A stretch of 64,000 nt of DNA from Alphaproteobacteria bacterium. Its GTDB lineage: Bacteria > Pseudomonadota > Alphaproteobacteria > Rhodobacterales > Rhodobacteraceae. A program made the position numbers and the translations under genes. Shown here one piece after another: positions 8,550 through 18,233 of this stretch; position 1 is the stretch's first letter, and the number at the start of each line of letters is the position of its first letter. The notes under the pieces are model-generated. The model made no database searches. It was not told the origin of the DNA and saw only the letters and a list, made by a program, of their open reading frames with translations. The stretch is taken from contig JAUIIJ010000005.1 in assembly GCA_030431825.1 (NCBI GenBank), forward strand, positions 1-64,000. The letters run 5' to 3'.

Positions 8550-10412
8550 GTGTCAGAACCCAACAGGTCAGCGTATCTGGAAGCCGCGATACTCGCGCTT
8601 TCGGCGGTCATCGTCGGTGTCGTGTTCTACGTCTCGCTCTTCGGCGTTTTTTCCGATTCCTACCTTCGCGTCGGCATGTTGTTCGTCGCCGGGTTGCTGC
8701 TCATCCTCACCAGCTTCGGAATGAACGGGGGGCTGCTGGATCGCGCGGTTCTGCTTGCAACGGCGATTGCGCTGTCGCTCGCGGTCTATCAGTATTTTCG
8801 CGCCGCGGGAGAGATCGAGACGGGGCTCTACTTTCTGACGTCGACAGACATCTGGATGGGCTTTCTCGGGCTCATCGCGGTTCTTGAAATGACCCGGCGC
8901 TCGGTTGGCCTCGTGATGGCTCTGGTGGCGGGTATCCTGCTGCTCTATGGCGCATTCGGGCATCTGGCGCCCGGCTTTCTCAGACATGCGGGCATCTCGA
9001 CGGAAGAGTTGATGACCGTGCTGTGGTATTCATTCGACGGCGTTTTCGGTCGCCCGATGGCCACGGTCGTTTCGACCATCCTGATCTTCATCGTGTTCGG
9101 CGCGCTGCTCGAACTGCTCGCGATCGACCGGGTTCTTGTCCGGCTGGCACTGGCGGCAACCGGACGGATGCGCTCGGGGCCGGCGGCGGCGGCGACGGTT
9201 GCAAGCGGGCTGTTCGGCACCATTTCGGGCAGCGCAGTCGCCAATGTCGTGGGCACCGGCGTCATCACCATTCCGCTGATCAAGAGGCGCGGTTTCTCGC
9301 CCCGTTTTGCCGGTGCGGTGGAATCCGCGGCGTCCAGCGGTGGCCAGATCACGCCGCCGATCATGGGGGCCGTGGCCTTTATCATGGCGGATATCACGGG
9401 CCAGTCCTATCTGACCATCTGCGCGGCGGCTGCCGTGCCTGCACTGCTCTACTACGCCGGCCTGTTCGTCGCGATTTCAAGCGCGGCACGAAATATGGAA
9501 CTGGTCGACGAAGCGCGCCCCGACATCACGTTCAACTGGCGCGAACTGACTCAGATGGGCATCTTCGTGCTCGCCCTCGCGGGTATCGTGGTGACCATGG
9601 TGGGCGGTTCGTCCCCGGCCTATGCCGGTTTTGTCGGTGTTGCGCTGGCGGCGATACTGGGTTTTGCCATTCGCCCCGATTTGCTGACCGATGGCAAGGC
9701 GTGGCTGAAATTCCTGCGTTCGGCTGGCGTGATCTCCGCCCAGCTGGTGGTGATCGTCGGTGCCGTCGGGATCGTCATCGGTGTCCTGAACCTGACCGGT
9801 GTCGGCCTGCGCTTTGCGACGTTGCTCTCGCGCCTGGCAGACGACCAACTCATCCTGTCGCTGCTCCTCATGGCCGTGGCCTGCCTGCTGCTGGGTATGG
9901 GAATGCCAACGGTTCCGGCCTATCTCATCATCGTTCTGGTGATGGGCTCGTCGCTTCAGAAGCTGGGCGTTCCGATCATTCACACTCACATGTTCGTGCT
10001 CTATTTCGGCGTCCTGTCCGCGATCACGCCGCCCGTGGCGCTGGCCGCGTTTGCGGCCGCACCGATCGCGGGCTCCGGGCCGATGGCCACTGCGCTGGAA
10101 GCATCGCGGCTCGCCCTGCCGGGGTTCGTGATTCCGTTTGCGTTCATCTACCAGCCCGCGTTGCTTCTCGGAACCGGGTTCGACCCCGGCGCGTCGGCAC
10201 AATCGATCCTGTTCGTTCTGCTCGCCACGATCCTGATCTCGCGAGCCTGCTATCCGCGCCGGGGCAGGGCCCATATGGTGCCGGTCGGGCTCGGACTGGC
10301 CGCGGCGCTCATATTCTTCGGACCGACCGTTTCCTGGATCGCCACCGCCGCCGCTGTCGGCCTGATGGTCTATGACCGGCTGGAATTGACCAACAAACCC
10401 AAGATGACATGA
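8550..10412 (+). CDS. TRAP transporter permease, fused small and large subunits
   Basis: A polytopic membrane protein of 620 residues, the usual length for fused DctQM-type permeases that partner TAXI binding proteins in sodium-driven TRAP transporters. The first four helices correspond to the small subunit. The rest is the DctM-like core, with GTISGSAVANVVGTG, ESAASSGGQITPPIMG and GMGMPTVPAYLI typical of this subfamily. The open frame begins at 8436, but GTG 8550 is preceded by AGGGAGG and starts where homology begins, so it is chosen. It is followed after 22 bp by the TAXI binding protein. The solute is unknown; the sulfatase downstream suggests a sulfonated or sulfate-ester compound or its desulfated product. 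Confidence 0.9.
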   Translation: MSEPNRSAYLEAAILALSAVIVGVVFYVSLFGVFSDSYLRVGMLFVAGLLLILTSFGMNGGLLDRAVLLATAIALSLAVYQYFRAAGEIETGLYFLTSTDIWMGFLGLIAVLEMTRRSVGLVMALVAGILLLYGAFGHLAPGFLRHAGISTEELMTVLWYSFDGVFGRPMATVVSTILIFIVFGALLELLAIDRVLVRLALAATGRMRSGPAAAATVASGLFGTISGSAVANVVGTGVITIPLIKRRGFSPRFAGAVESAASSGGQITPPIMGAVAFIMADITGQSYLTICAAAAVPALLYYAGLFVAISSAARNMELVDEARPDITFNWRELTQMGIFVLALAGIVVTMVGGSSPAYAGFVGVALAAILGFAIRPDLLTDGKAWLKFLRSAGVISAQLVVIVGAVGIVIGVLNLTGVGLRFATLLSRLADDQLILSLLLMAVACLLLGMGMPTVPAYLIIVLVMGSSLQKLGVPIIHTHMFVLYFGVLSAITPPVALAAFAAAPIAGSGPMATALEASRLALPGFVIPFAFIYQPALLLGTGFDPGASAQSILFVLLATILISRACYPRRGRAHMVPVGLGLAAALIFFGPTVSWIATAAAVGLMVYDRLELTNKPKMT

Positions 10413-10434
10413 AGTCAAGGAGGAGACCTCACCC

Positions 10435-11466
10435 ATGAATGCCACCAATCTCAGCCGTCGTTCCCTGCTGGCGGGCACTGCTGCTGCCGTGACCCTTGGC
10501 ATGATGCCGCGCGCCGGGCTGGCCAAGGAACTGTTGCGCATGTCCACGCTGGGTCCGGGCACCAGCCCGAACCTCGTGATGACGACCTTTGCCAACATCA
10601 TCAATCGTGAACTTCCGGATTACGAGATCCAGGTCAACGCCACCGGCGCCGCCACCCGTCATGTGCTCGAAGTGGCGATGGGCAAGACCGCATTCTGCAT
10701 GTCCTCGCCCGCGATCCACGCGTTGATGGCCAATCAGAAAGCCATGTACGAAAAGATCGATCAGGCGCCGGAACTGGTCAAGAAGCTCCGCACCGTTCTG
10801 AACTTTCCGATGGGTGTCTACCATATCGCCGTCTACGAGTCCTCGGGCATCACCTCGCTCGATCAGGTCAAGGGCAAGCGCGTCTTTCTCGGACCTCCGG
10901 GCGGGGCGGCCTATGCCACGATGGCCGGCCTGTTCAAGCAGGTTGCCGGACTCGAGGCGGGTACCGACTTCGAGGCGGTCAAGCTTGGCTGGGATGCCGC
11001 GGCTGCGGCGTTCCAGGACGGCAATCTCGACGTCTATTGCAACCCGACGAACGCCCCCAGCCCGGTGCTGACCCAGATCGCCGTGACCAACGCGATCCGC
11101 TTTCTCGGGATCCCACAGGAGCAACTCGAGTCCGAGGCAGTCAAGGCGCTGGCGGCCCGTCCGGGTTTCGGATTTGGCACGCTGCCTGCGGGCACCTATG
11201 GCGACAACCAGACGAACGAGAGCGACACCACGACACTGCGTGTGACCGTGGGGATCGTCACCAATGAAACCGCCGACGAAACGATGATCTATGAGATGAC
11301 CAGGACCTTCTATGACGGCGTGGCCGGGATGCGCGACGGAGCCCCCTGGTTGCAGGCGATCACCCCCGACGCGGCGGTGGCGGACCTGAACCTGCCGCTT
11401 CATCCGGGCGCGCTGCGGGCGCTCGAAGAGCTTGGCGTGGAAATCCCGGACGCCGGCCGTTCATAA
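10435..11466 (+). CDS. TAXI-family TRAP transporter solute-binding protein
   Basis: Periplasmic binding protein of 343 residues for the adjacent TRAP permease. The N-terminus has a twin-arginine signal (LSRRSLLAG, residues 5-13) with a hydrophobic run ending near residue 30, indicating Tat export. The mature part shows TAXI features: STLGPGTSPNLV near the start, GPPGGAAYATM in the middle, and the C-terminal HPGALRALEELG that matches the family's HPGA-x-R-Y ending. An AGGAGA ribosome-binding site precedes ATG 10435. It belongs to one operon with the permease and probably the sulfatase. The ligand is unknown. Confidence 0.9.
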   Translation: MNATNLSRRSLLAGTAAAVTLGMMPRAGLAKELLRMSTLGPGTSPNLVMTTFANIINRELPDYEIQVNATGAATRHVLEVAMGKTAFCMSSPAIHALMANQKAMYEKIDQAPELVKKLRTVLNFPMGVYHIAVYESSGITSLDQVKGKRVFLGPPGGAAYATMAGLFKQVAGLEAGTDFEAVKLGWDAAAAAFQDGNLDVYCNPTNAPSPVLTQIAVTNAIRFLGIPQEQLESEAVKALAARPGFGFGTLPAGTYGDNQTNESDTTTLRVTVGIVTNETADETMIYEMTRTFYDGVAGMRDGAPWLQAITPDAAVADLNLPLHPGALRALEELGVEIPDAGRS

Positions 11467-11521
11467 CCCGTCCCCGGCCGGGGCCTGGTCGTCCCGGCCA
11501 TCACTTCAGGTGGTTCATCCA

Positions 11522-13165
11522 ATGCCCAAGAACGTTCTCTTCATCATGTGCGATCAGCTTCGCTGGGATTACCTGTCCTGCACCGGGCATCCGCATCTGC
11601 ACACGCCGAATATCGACCGCCTGGCCGAACGTGGCGTCCTGTTCGACCGCGCCTATGTCCAGTCGCCGATCTGTGGCCCGTCGCGGATGTCTTTCTATAC
11701 CGGGCGATATGTCAGCTCTCATGGCTCGACCTGGAACGGGATTCCGCTCAAGGTCGGAGAGATGACCCTGGGCGATCATCTGCGGCGCATCGGCGTGCGA
11801 ACCGCCCTCTGCGGCAAGACCCACATGACGGCCGATGTCGAGGGTATGAAGCGCCTCGGTCTCGCGCCTGACAGCGAAATCGGTGCACTGGTCTCCGAAT
11901 GCGGGTTCGAACCTTTCGAGCGCGAAGACGGGCTTCACCCCGACGGGCCGCGTTACCCCCGCAACGAGGCTTATGACACTTTCATGAAACAGCGTGGCTG
12001 GCCTGACGAGAATCCGTGGAACAGCGTCGCCAACAGTGCGCAGGACGAGAATGGCAACATCCTCAGCGGCTGGTTCATGGAAAATGCCGACAAGCCCGCC
12101 CGTGCCGCCGACGAAGAGAGCGAAACGCCCTATATCACCGGCCGCGCGATGGACTTCATCCGCGAGGCGGGGGACACACCCTGGTGTCTGCACCTGAGTT
12201 TCATCAAGCCGCACTGGCCCTATATCGTCCCGGCACCCTATCATGACATGTATGGTCCCGAGACGCATCTGGACCCGGTGCGCAGCGAGGACGAGCTTGC
12301 CGACCCTCACCCGGTCTATGGTGCCTTCATGCAGGAACGGGTCAGCCGGGCATTTTGCGACGCCACCACCCGGACCCGCGTATTGACGGCCTATATGGGT
12401 CTGATCAAACAGATCGACGACCAGATGGGCCGGTTGATGGCATTTCTGGACGAACAGGGCCTGACCGATGAAACGATGATCGTTTTCACCTCGGACCACG
12501 GAGATTATCTTGGCGATCACTGGATGGGCGAAAAGGAACTGTTTCATGATGCGTCGTCGCGCATTCCCCTCATCATCGTGGATCCGTCCTCCGCTGCGGA
12601 TGCCACGCGCGGGCTGAAATCCCACGCGCTGGTCGAGGCGATCGACATCGCGCCGACATTTCTCGATTATTTCGGCGGCGACCCGGCACCGCACATCCTC
12701 GAGGGGAAATCGCTGCTGCCGATCCTGCACGGGCAGGTCGACAGCCTGCGCGACTTCGTCATTTCCGAATATGATTATTCCATGCGCGATGTCCGGCGGC
12801 GACTTGGCGTGCAGGTCAAGGACGCCAAACTGACCATGCTGTTTGACGGTCGCTGGAAATTCATCCTTGCCGAAGGATTCCGCCCGATGCTCTTCGACCT
12901 GCAGAACGACCCCGACGAATTGAGCGATCTGGGGAACGATCCGGCCCGGGCGGACGAGATCGCCCGGCTGGAAAGATCGTTGTTCGACTGGGCACGGCGA
13001 ACGTCGCAGCGCACGACCCGGTCGGACGCATGGATCGCCGCGCGTGACACGATACGCGGAGAGGCGAGGTCCGGCATCCTGATCGGCTATCGAAACGAAG
13101 CCGAACTGCAAGACGTTCTAGGCGCGGCGCAGGCCGACGACACGAAAAATGGCAACACATCCTGA
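11522..13165 (+). CDS. Type I sulfatase / alkaline-phosphatase-superfamily hydrolase
   Basis: Formylglycine-dependent hydrolase, probably an arylsulfatase or related monoesterase. ATG 11522 gives 547 residues beginning MPKNVLFIMCDQLRWD, the metal-binding N-terminus. The upstream extension to 11432 overlaps the TAXI gene and is rejected. CGPSR (about residues 56-60) fits the C-x-P-x-R modification motif in which Cys becomes formylglycine. TSDHGDYLGDH supplies further metal ligands, and the C-terminus carries the usual LFDLQNDPDELSDLGNDP element. There is no signal peptide, so it is cytoplasmic, consistent with acting after TRAP uptake. Phosphonate monoester hydrolases share this architecture, so the substrate class is not certain. 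Confidence 0.85.
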   Translation: MPKNVLFIMCDQLRWDYLSCTGHPHLHTPNIDRLAERGVLFDRAYVQSPICGPSRMSFYTGRYVSSHGSTWNGIPLKVGEMTLGDHLRRIGVRTALCGKTHMTADVEGMKRLGLAPDSEIGALVSECGFEPFEREDGLHPDGPRYPRNEAYDTFMKQRGWPDENPWNSVANSAQDENGNILSGWFMENADKPARAADEESETPYITGRAMDFIREAGDTPWCLHLSFIKPHWPYIVPAPYHDMYGPETHLDPVRSEDELADPHPVYGAFMQERVSRAFCDATTRTRVLTAYMGLIKQIDDQMGRLMAFLDEQGLTDETMIVFTSDHGDYLGDHWMGEKELFHDASSRIPLIIVDPSSAADATRGLKSHALVEAIDIAPTFLDYFGGDPAPHILEGKSLLPILHGQVDSLRDFVISEYDYSMRDVRRRLGVQVKDAKLTMLFDGRWKFILAEGFRPMLFDLQNDPDELSDLGNDPARADEIARLERSLFDWARRTSQRTTRSDAWIAARDTIRGEARSGILIGYRNEAELQDVLGAAQADDTKNGNTS

Positions 13166-13549
13166 TCGCGGCTGACGCTGTAACGACCTTCTGAACCCGG
13201 ACACAGACCGTGGACAGGCGTGATTTGACGCGATCCGGCATGACGATATGCAAGCGTGCGGAAACCAAGAGCCGTTCTGATCGATGACGATCAACAAAGC
13301 GCGCTGCTCAGTTCATCGACCAAGGCGGCAGCCGCCACAAAACCGAGCTGTCTTCCGTTCTGCCAAGCGGTAGTGTCCAGTTCCAATTCAAAGATAAACT
13401 TCAAGCTCTTCAACGGGATTTAAACGACACGCTTGCATTCCTGACTAAAATAGTTATGTATCGCGCCCTGAACGTAATCGCATTGTTCACGACGTCGCGA
13501 GCCTCTCGAGCGCCAGCCACTTTCCGCAAATTCAGCTTCGAGAGATCTC
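13166..13549. other. Promoter region of the haem-uptake operon
   Basis: 384 bp with no supported gene. Around 13400-13460 it becomes AT-rich. TGACTA-AAA-TAGTTA (13442-13456) is a near-palindrome of the size expected for an iron-responsive operator, but I cannot match it confidently to Fur, Irr or RirA. Short frames here are not family-like. Confidence 0.35.
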
Positions 13550-15808
13550 ATGTCAAAACCGTCTTTGATGCGCCTGTTTCTGTGCGCGACAACCGCTCTG
13601 GTGCCATTTTCCTCTTTCCCGGCAAGCGCGCAGGAGGATGAGAATGTGACGTTCACCCTTGATCCGATTATCGTGAAGGGCAACCGCGAAGAAAGCACGG
13701 TTCTCGACGTTCCGGCCAATATCACCGTCATCGAGGGCGAGGAGATCAAGCAACGCGGCATTACGGATTTTGGCGAGTTGACGCGTACGATCCCCGGCGT
13801 GACCGCAGGTCGGCAGACATCATCGGCCGATCCCTTCAGTACATTCGGCGGCATCAATATTCGTGGCGTGGGCGGTAACCGGGTGCAATTGCAGGTGGAC
13901 GGCTCTCGGGTTGCGGAACGCATCATCGACGGGACGCGCGATTATGTAGACATGAATTTCGTCAAGCAGGTCGAGATCTTTCGCGGTCCGGCGTCGGTGC
14001 TGTGGGGGTCTGATGCGCTCGGCGGGGTGGTCGCGTTCGAGACGATCGATCCCGAAGACATCCTCAAGGGCCGCGACCAGGGTCTGGAAGGTCGGCTCGC
14101 CTACGACTCGTTCGATTCTGGCGCTTCGATGTCGTTCAGCTACGCGCAGCGGTTTTCTCCAACGGTCGAGGTTCTGTTGAGTTTTGCCCATGACGAGGCA
14201 AGCGAACCGACCCTGTCCAATGCCGAGGCAGACGGGGGCATCTATGGATGTCCGCGCAATCTGGACTGGGGCGCGACGCCCTGCAACGAATTCGACCCGA
14301 CCGACACCTCGATTGATCACCTGCTGGCCAAGATGGTCTGGACCCCGGACACCCGTCACCGTTTCGAGTTTACCGCCGATGTGATGCAACGTGAAACACG
14401 TGTTCAGCAGAACTATCTTCTTGGTCCGCAATATTCATCGTTCACGGGTCTGCCCACGGGCGAGATCATTACCAGCAAGAACAGGCTGCTTGATCTTACG
14501 CGGGAACGCTACGCCATCGAACACACCTGGACGCCCGATTCCGGTTTTGTCGATTCGGTCCGGACCATGCTGGCCTACTCGCCCTATGGCTATGACCGCT
14601 CTGGCACCGAATTGTCCCGGTCACCGGAGGGCGACGACATCCGGACGCAGGATTACCTGAGCTATCAGGAAGATTTCATCGAACTCGATGTGCAGGCTTA
14701 CTCAACCTTCATGACGGGTCAGACAGAGCACAATGTCATCTATGGCTTTGACGGCGACCTTGCCTCGACCGAATATTCCCGCCGCGATGTCGAAACCAAC
14801 CTGACCACGGGCGCAACAGACGAATCCCGTGCAGGTGGCTTCAACTTTTCCGATTCCGAAACGCGACGGGCCGACCTTTTCCTGCAGGACCGGATCGTGT
14901 TTGGTGGTGGCCGGTTCGAGCTTACTCCGGGCCTGCGTTACGCGACCTACAAGATCACGCCAAATCCCAACGCCGACTATCAATATGTTCCCGGGCTTGA
15001 ACCCCGCGTGCGAGAAGACAGCAAACTGCTCAAGAGTCTCGGGGCGATCTACCGGTTTAACGACACCTATTCGGTCTGGGGGAAGTATGGCGAAGGGTTC
15101 AAGATGCCGACGGCGCAGCAGCTCTACACATCGTTGCCCGGTACGTTCTTCGATCTGATCCCGGCGCCAGATCTCGAACCGGAGGAAGTGGAAAGCTATG
15201 AGATCGGCCTGCGCGGGGAATATGACAGCGGGTTCTTCGCGGTAAACGCGTTCCGGGCGGATTATTCCAACTTCATCCAAAGCTTCTACAACATACCGGG
15301 CACAGGGCAGTACACCTACAGAAACCTGTCGACTGTCGATGTCTGGGGGATCGAGGCCCAGGCGGCCTGGGCGTTCTCGGATGATCTGGGTGTGACATTT
15401 GCCGCGTCGTGGCAGAAGGGCACCCAACAGGTCTCTCCCGAGTCCGACGAAACGCCCCACACGCTCCCGCCGCTGACCGCCGTCATCAGCCTGCGTCAGG
15501 ATATCCCGCAATATGATCTGACGCTCGAAGCGGTCGCGACGCTTGCGTCGGCCGTGACAGAAACCGCGGATCCGGATGATTTCAAACCGGCCGGATACGG
15601 GCTTCTGGATCTTTACGCGAGTTGGGAGATCGTCCCCAACGGGGTCCTGAACTTTGGTATCCAGAACGTTTTTGACAAGCGGTACTTTACCGCGAACGCG
15701 GCCACCTATTCGCAATCCGCATCGGCGGCGGTCGCACGGTCCAATCCGATCGAACTTCAGACCGGGCCGGGTCGTACCTTTACCGTTTCCTTCGACATGG
15801 CGTTCTGA
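13550..15808 (+). CDS. TonB-dependent haem/haemoglobin-type outer-membrane receptor
   Basis: Outer-membrane receptor of 752 residues that brings haem or a haem protein ligand across the outer membrane using TonB energy. A Sec signal peptide (residues 1 to about 27, ending PASAQ) leads to a TonB-box-like stretch (TFTLDPIIVKG). The plug domain follows, with DVPANITVIEGEEI, RGVGGNRVQLQVDG and the IFRGPASVLWGSDALGGVV segment typical of the haemoglobin/transferrin/lactoferrin receptor family. The 22-strand barrel closes with a terminal Phe (SFDMAF). It is 5 bp upstream of an SbmA-like transporter and heads a four-gene operon with HemS/ChuX-like and ChaN-like proteins, which supports haem as substrate. 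Confidence 0.85.
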   Translation: MSKPSLMRLFLCATTALVPFSSFPASAQEDENVTFTLDPIIVKGNREESTVLDVPANITVIEGEEIKQRGITDFGELTRTIPGVTAGRQTSSADPFSTFGGINIRGVGGNRVQLQVDGSRVAERIIDGTRDYVDMNFVKQVEIFRGPASVLWGSDALGGVVAFETIDPEDILKGRDQGLEGRLAYDSFDSGASMSFSYAQRFSPTVEVLLSFAHDEASEPTLSNAEADGGIYGCPRNLDWGATPCNEFDPTDTSIDHLLAKMVWTPDTRHRFEFTADVMQRETRVQQNYLLGPQYSSFTGLPTGEIITSKNRLLDLTRERYAIEHTWTPDSGFVDSVRTMLAYSPYGYDRSGTELSRSPEGDDIRTQDYLSYQEDFIELDVQAYSTFMTGQTEHNVIYGFDGDLASTEYSRRDVETNLTTGATDESRAGGFNFSDSETRRADLFLQDRIVFGGGRFELTPGLRYATYKITPNPNADYQYVPGLEPRVREDSKLLKSLGAIYRFNDTYSVWGKYGEGFKMPTAQQLYTSLPGTFFDLIPAPDLEPEEVESYEIGLRGEYDSGFFAVNAFRADYSNFIQSFYNIPGTGQYTYRNLSTVDVWGIEAQAAWAFSDDLGVTFAASWQKGTQQVSPESDETPHTLPPLTAVISLRQDIPQYDLTLEAVATLASAVTETADPDDFKPAGYGLLDLYASWEIVPNGVLNFGIQNVFDKRYFTANAATYSQSASAAVARSNPIELQTGPGRTFTVSFDMAF

Positions 15809-15813
15809 CTCCG

Positions 15814-17535
15814 GTGCGACGGTTTCTCGGGGCAATGGTCCGGCTGTTCGGACGGGCGGCGTTCGGCCCGCGCGGCTGGCTGGGGTTTGCGCTTTATGCC
15901 ATCGTGCTCGGGCTCGAGTTCCTCGCCGTCTGGATCTCGGTGCGCATGATTTCCTGGACCAAGGCATTCTATGACGCGCTGGAACAATTCGACGTATCCG
16001 CCGCCATCGCGCAGGTTTGGATCTTTGCCGGGCTGGTCGGGCTCTGGGCGGGCACAGCGCTGTTCGGACAGTGGTTTCGCGACAAGTTGCTGTTGTTCTG
16101 GCGCGAACGTCTGACCGATGCCGCCGTGCGAACCTGGCTGCACAAGGCGGCCTACTGGCGGTTGCGACCGGGTCAATCCCCTGCGGCGGTGGATAATCCC
16201 GATCAACGCATCGCCGAGGATTGCCGCAATTTCATCCGTCTCCTGCTGGTGATCTCGGTCGATGTGATTACCAATATCGTGGCGCTTGGATCCTATGTCA
16301 CGATCCTGTGGAACCTTTCCGATTTCGCGTTGGAATTTGCGATCTTCGGCAACGACTTTTCCATCCCCCGATACATGGTCTGGCTCGCATTCATCTATGT
16401 CGCCGGATCGACCCTGATCACGCATCTGCTGGGCAAGCCGCTCAAGGGGCTGGTGTTCAGACAGGAACGCCGCGAAGCCGATTTTCGGCATGCTCTGGTG
16501 CAAATCCGGGACAACGCGACCGAGATCGCCCAGGCCCAAGGAGAGGAGGCCGAGCGGCGGCGTCTTGCGGAACTCTTTCTTGCGATCAAGGGAAATTGGA
16601 ACCGCCTGATCGGACGGGAATTTGTAATGGGGCTTTTCGTCAAGCCCTATTATCGTTCGATCCTGCGCATCCCGCTGTTCTTTGCGTTGCCCGCGTATTT
16701 TGCGCGGGCGGTGACCTTTGGTGGCTTGATGCAACTGGCCTCGGCCTTTTCATCGGTCGCGACGACACTGAGCTGGTTCATCTTCAACTACAGGGAAATG
16801 GCCGAGATTGCGGCCGTTGCGCAGCGGCTTGATGATCTGTTTGTCAACGCCGCCGATCCCGCGCCGATGCCCGGCGTACCCTGTGCCATCCGACGGGAAC
16901 ACGCGGCGACACGCGGATTGGACATCCGCGGTTTGCGGCTGTTTACACCCGACGGCAGACAGCTTGCGCCCGTGCCAGATATCGTGATCAAACCGGGAGA
17001 CCGGGTCTGGATCTCCGGCCCGTCCGGGGTGGGCAAGACGACGCTTCTGTCGGCCCTGTCGGGATTGTGGCGATATGGAGAGGGATCGATCGAAAGTCCG
17101 GGCCCCGGAATGACCATGCTTCCGCAGGTGTCACGGGTGTTCGGCGAAAGCCTGGCGGCGGCTGCCTGCTACCCTGCCGATCCCGCGGATATTCCTAAAA
17201 AGCGTCTGCGCGCCGCCCTGACCCGGGTTGGATTGGCGCATCGGCTCGAAGAGCTGAACAAGCCCGGAGTCGAGACGGTCGAAGGCCTGTCGATGGGCGA
17301 AAGACAGCGGTTGGCGATTGCCCGATTGCTGATCCACAAACCTGCATCCGTCGTGTTGGACGAAGCGACCAGCGCACTTGATTTGCCGGCTGAACGGGCG
17401 TTGATGACGCTGATCAGGCAAGAATTGCCTGATGCGACGATACTCTGCGTCGCGCATCGGCCGCCTGACGCGCTGGCACCCTATCGCAAATGGGCGATTG
17501 GCCCGCATGACCGATTGGAAAGGAAAACCGCATGA
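15814..17535 (+). CDS. SbmA/BacA-like ABC transporter (fused permease-ATPase)
   Basis: A 573-residue protein with an N-terminal SbmA/BacA-type membrane domain (about six helices; WTKAFYDALEQFD and ERLTDAAVRTWLHKAAYWRL are typical) and a C-terminal ATPase. The ATPase has Walker A GPSGVGKTTLL near residue 407, signature LSMGERQRLAIARLL and Walker B ASVVLDEATSALD. GTG 15814 starts 5 bp after the receptor stop. Relatives (YddA, Mycobacterium Rv1819c) move peptides, cobalamin or other hydrophilic molecules. Here it sits where a HmuTUV-type haem permease would be expected, so haem or a haem-related ligand is a reasonable guess. Direction of transport cannot be told from sequence. Confidence 0.8.
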   Translation: MRRFLGAMVRLFGRAAFGPRGWLGFALYAIVLGLEFLAVWISVRMISWTKAFYDALEQFDVSAAIAQVWIFAGLVGLWAGTALFGQWFRDKLLLFWRERLTDAAVRTWLHKAAYWRLRPGQSPAAVDNPDQRIAEDCRNFIRLLLVISVDVITNIVALGSYVTILWNLSDFALEFAIFGNDFSIPRYMVWLAFIYVAGSTLITHLLGKPLKGLVFRQERREADFRHALVQIRDNATEIAQAQGEEAERRRLAELFLAIKGNWNRLIGREFVMGLFVKPYYRSILRIPLFFALPAYFARAVTFGGLMQLASAFSSVATTLSWFIFNYREMAEIAAVAQRLDDLFVNAADPAPMPGVPCAIRREHAATRGLDIRGLRLFTPDGRQLAPVPDIVIKPGDRVWISGPSGVGKTTLLSALSGLWRYGEGSIESPGPGMTMLPQVSRVFGESLAAAACYPADPADIPKKRLRAALTRVGLAHRLEELNKPGVETVEGLSMGERQRLAIARLLIHKPASVVLDEATSALDLPAERALMTLIRQELPDATILCVAHRPPDALAPYRKWAIGPHDRLERKTA

Positions 17536-18233
17536 CACAACCAGAGAGCGGACGCTGGCATCTGGATGGCGTGAGGCCGCAAGAACTTCTCCTGAGGCTG
17601 CCCGGGATGGGCAGGCTGATGGTGATCTTCCGGGAAAACGGGGTCACGCACGAACGGATCGGGCTGGTCGAAACCGCCGACTTGGACGATGGTGTGGTGA
17701 CGCTGGGCGGAGACTGTCACGATGCGAAGATCGAACTGGCGGCTCTGTCAGGCGTGGTGTTTGATACGGGCTCGGAAATGCAGGGCAAGATATATCCGCG
17801 CATCGAATTTATCGCAGACGGCGATGCGCCTGTCGTGGCCGTCGTAGGCATGGATGGTCCGGATCCGTTTGTAAGCGCAGTCGATGGTGCCGGTCGCAGC
17901 GAGGCGTCGCCGCGCGGATCTCTCCGGCCGTCGGATGTCTCGGAACAGCCAAAGCCAGAGACGGATTTGGGCCACATTTTTCTGAACGGGTTGCAGGGTG
18001 CGCAGGTCGAGATCACCGCGCGCAGGTCCGGGTTCAGTCAGGCATGGCAAGGGCGCGTCGAAGCAGTCAGACCGTCAATGGGGTTCAGCAATATCATGAC
18101 GGCCGATTTCCATCTTCATCTGAAAACCGGCTCCGTATCCGACTGGCAGGAGGAGGACGGCGAGACCCGTGCCCTTGACGAAAAGGGCATGCCCACCGGC
18201 CTCGCGATCCGCCGCGTCGGAGTTTCGCGATGA
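17532..18233 (+). CDS. HemS/ChuX-like haem-utilisation protein (divergent)
   Basis: A 233-residue soluble protein that overlaps its neighbours by 4 bp at both ends (ATGA), so it is tightly coupled. Two parts recall the HemS/ChuX/HutX fold: residues about 20-100 (LPGMGRLMVIFRENGVTHER, then ELAALSGVVFDTGSEM) match the half-repeat pattern, and the C-terminal DFHLHLKTGSVSDW resembles the FNLHLR-x(4)-W element of HemS. A low-complexity linker (about 120-145) joins them. HemS-type proteins bind or degrade haem in the cytoplasm. The match is partial and made by eye, but operon context (TonB receptor upstream, ChaN-like downstream) strengthens it. Confidence 0.55.
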   Translation: MTQPESGRWHLDGVRPQELLLRLPGMGRLMVIFRENGVTHERIGLVETADLDDGVVTLGGDCHDAKIELAALSGVVFDTGSEMQGKIYPRIEFIADGDAPVVAVVGMDGPDPFVSAVDGAGRSEASPRGSLRPSDVSEQPKPETDLGHIFLNGLQGAQVEITARRSGFSQAWQGRVEAVRPSMGFSNIMTADFHLHLKTGSVSDWQEEDGETRALDEKGMPTGLAIRRVGVSR

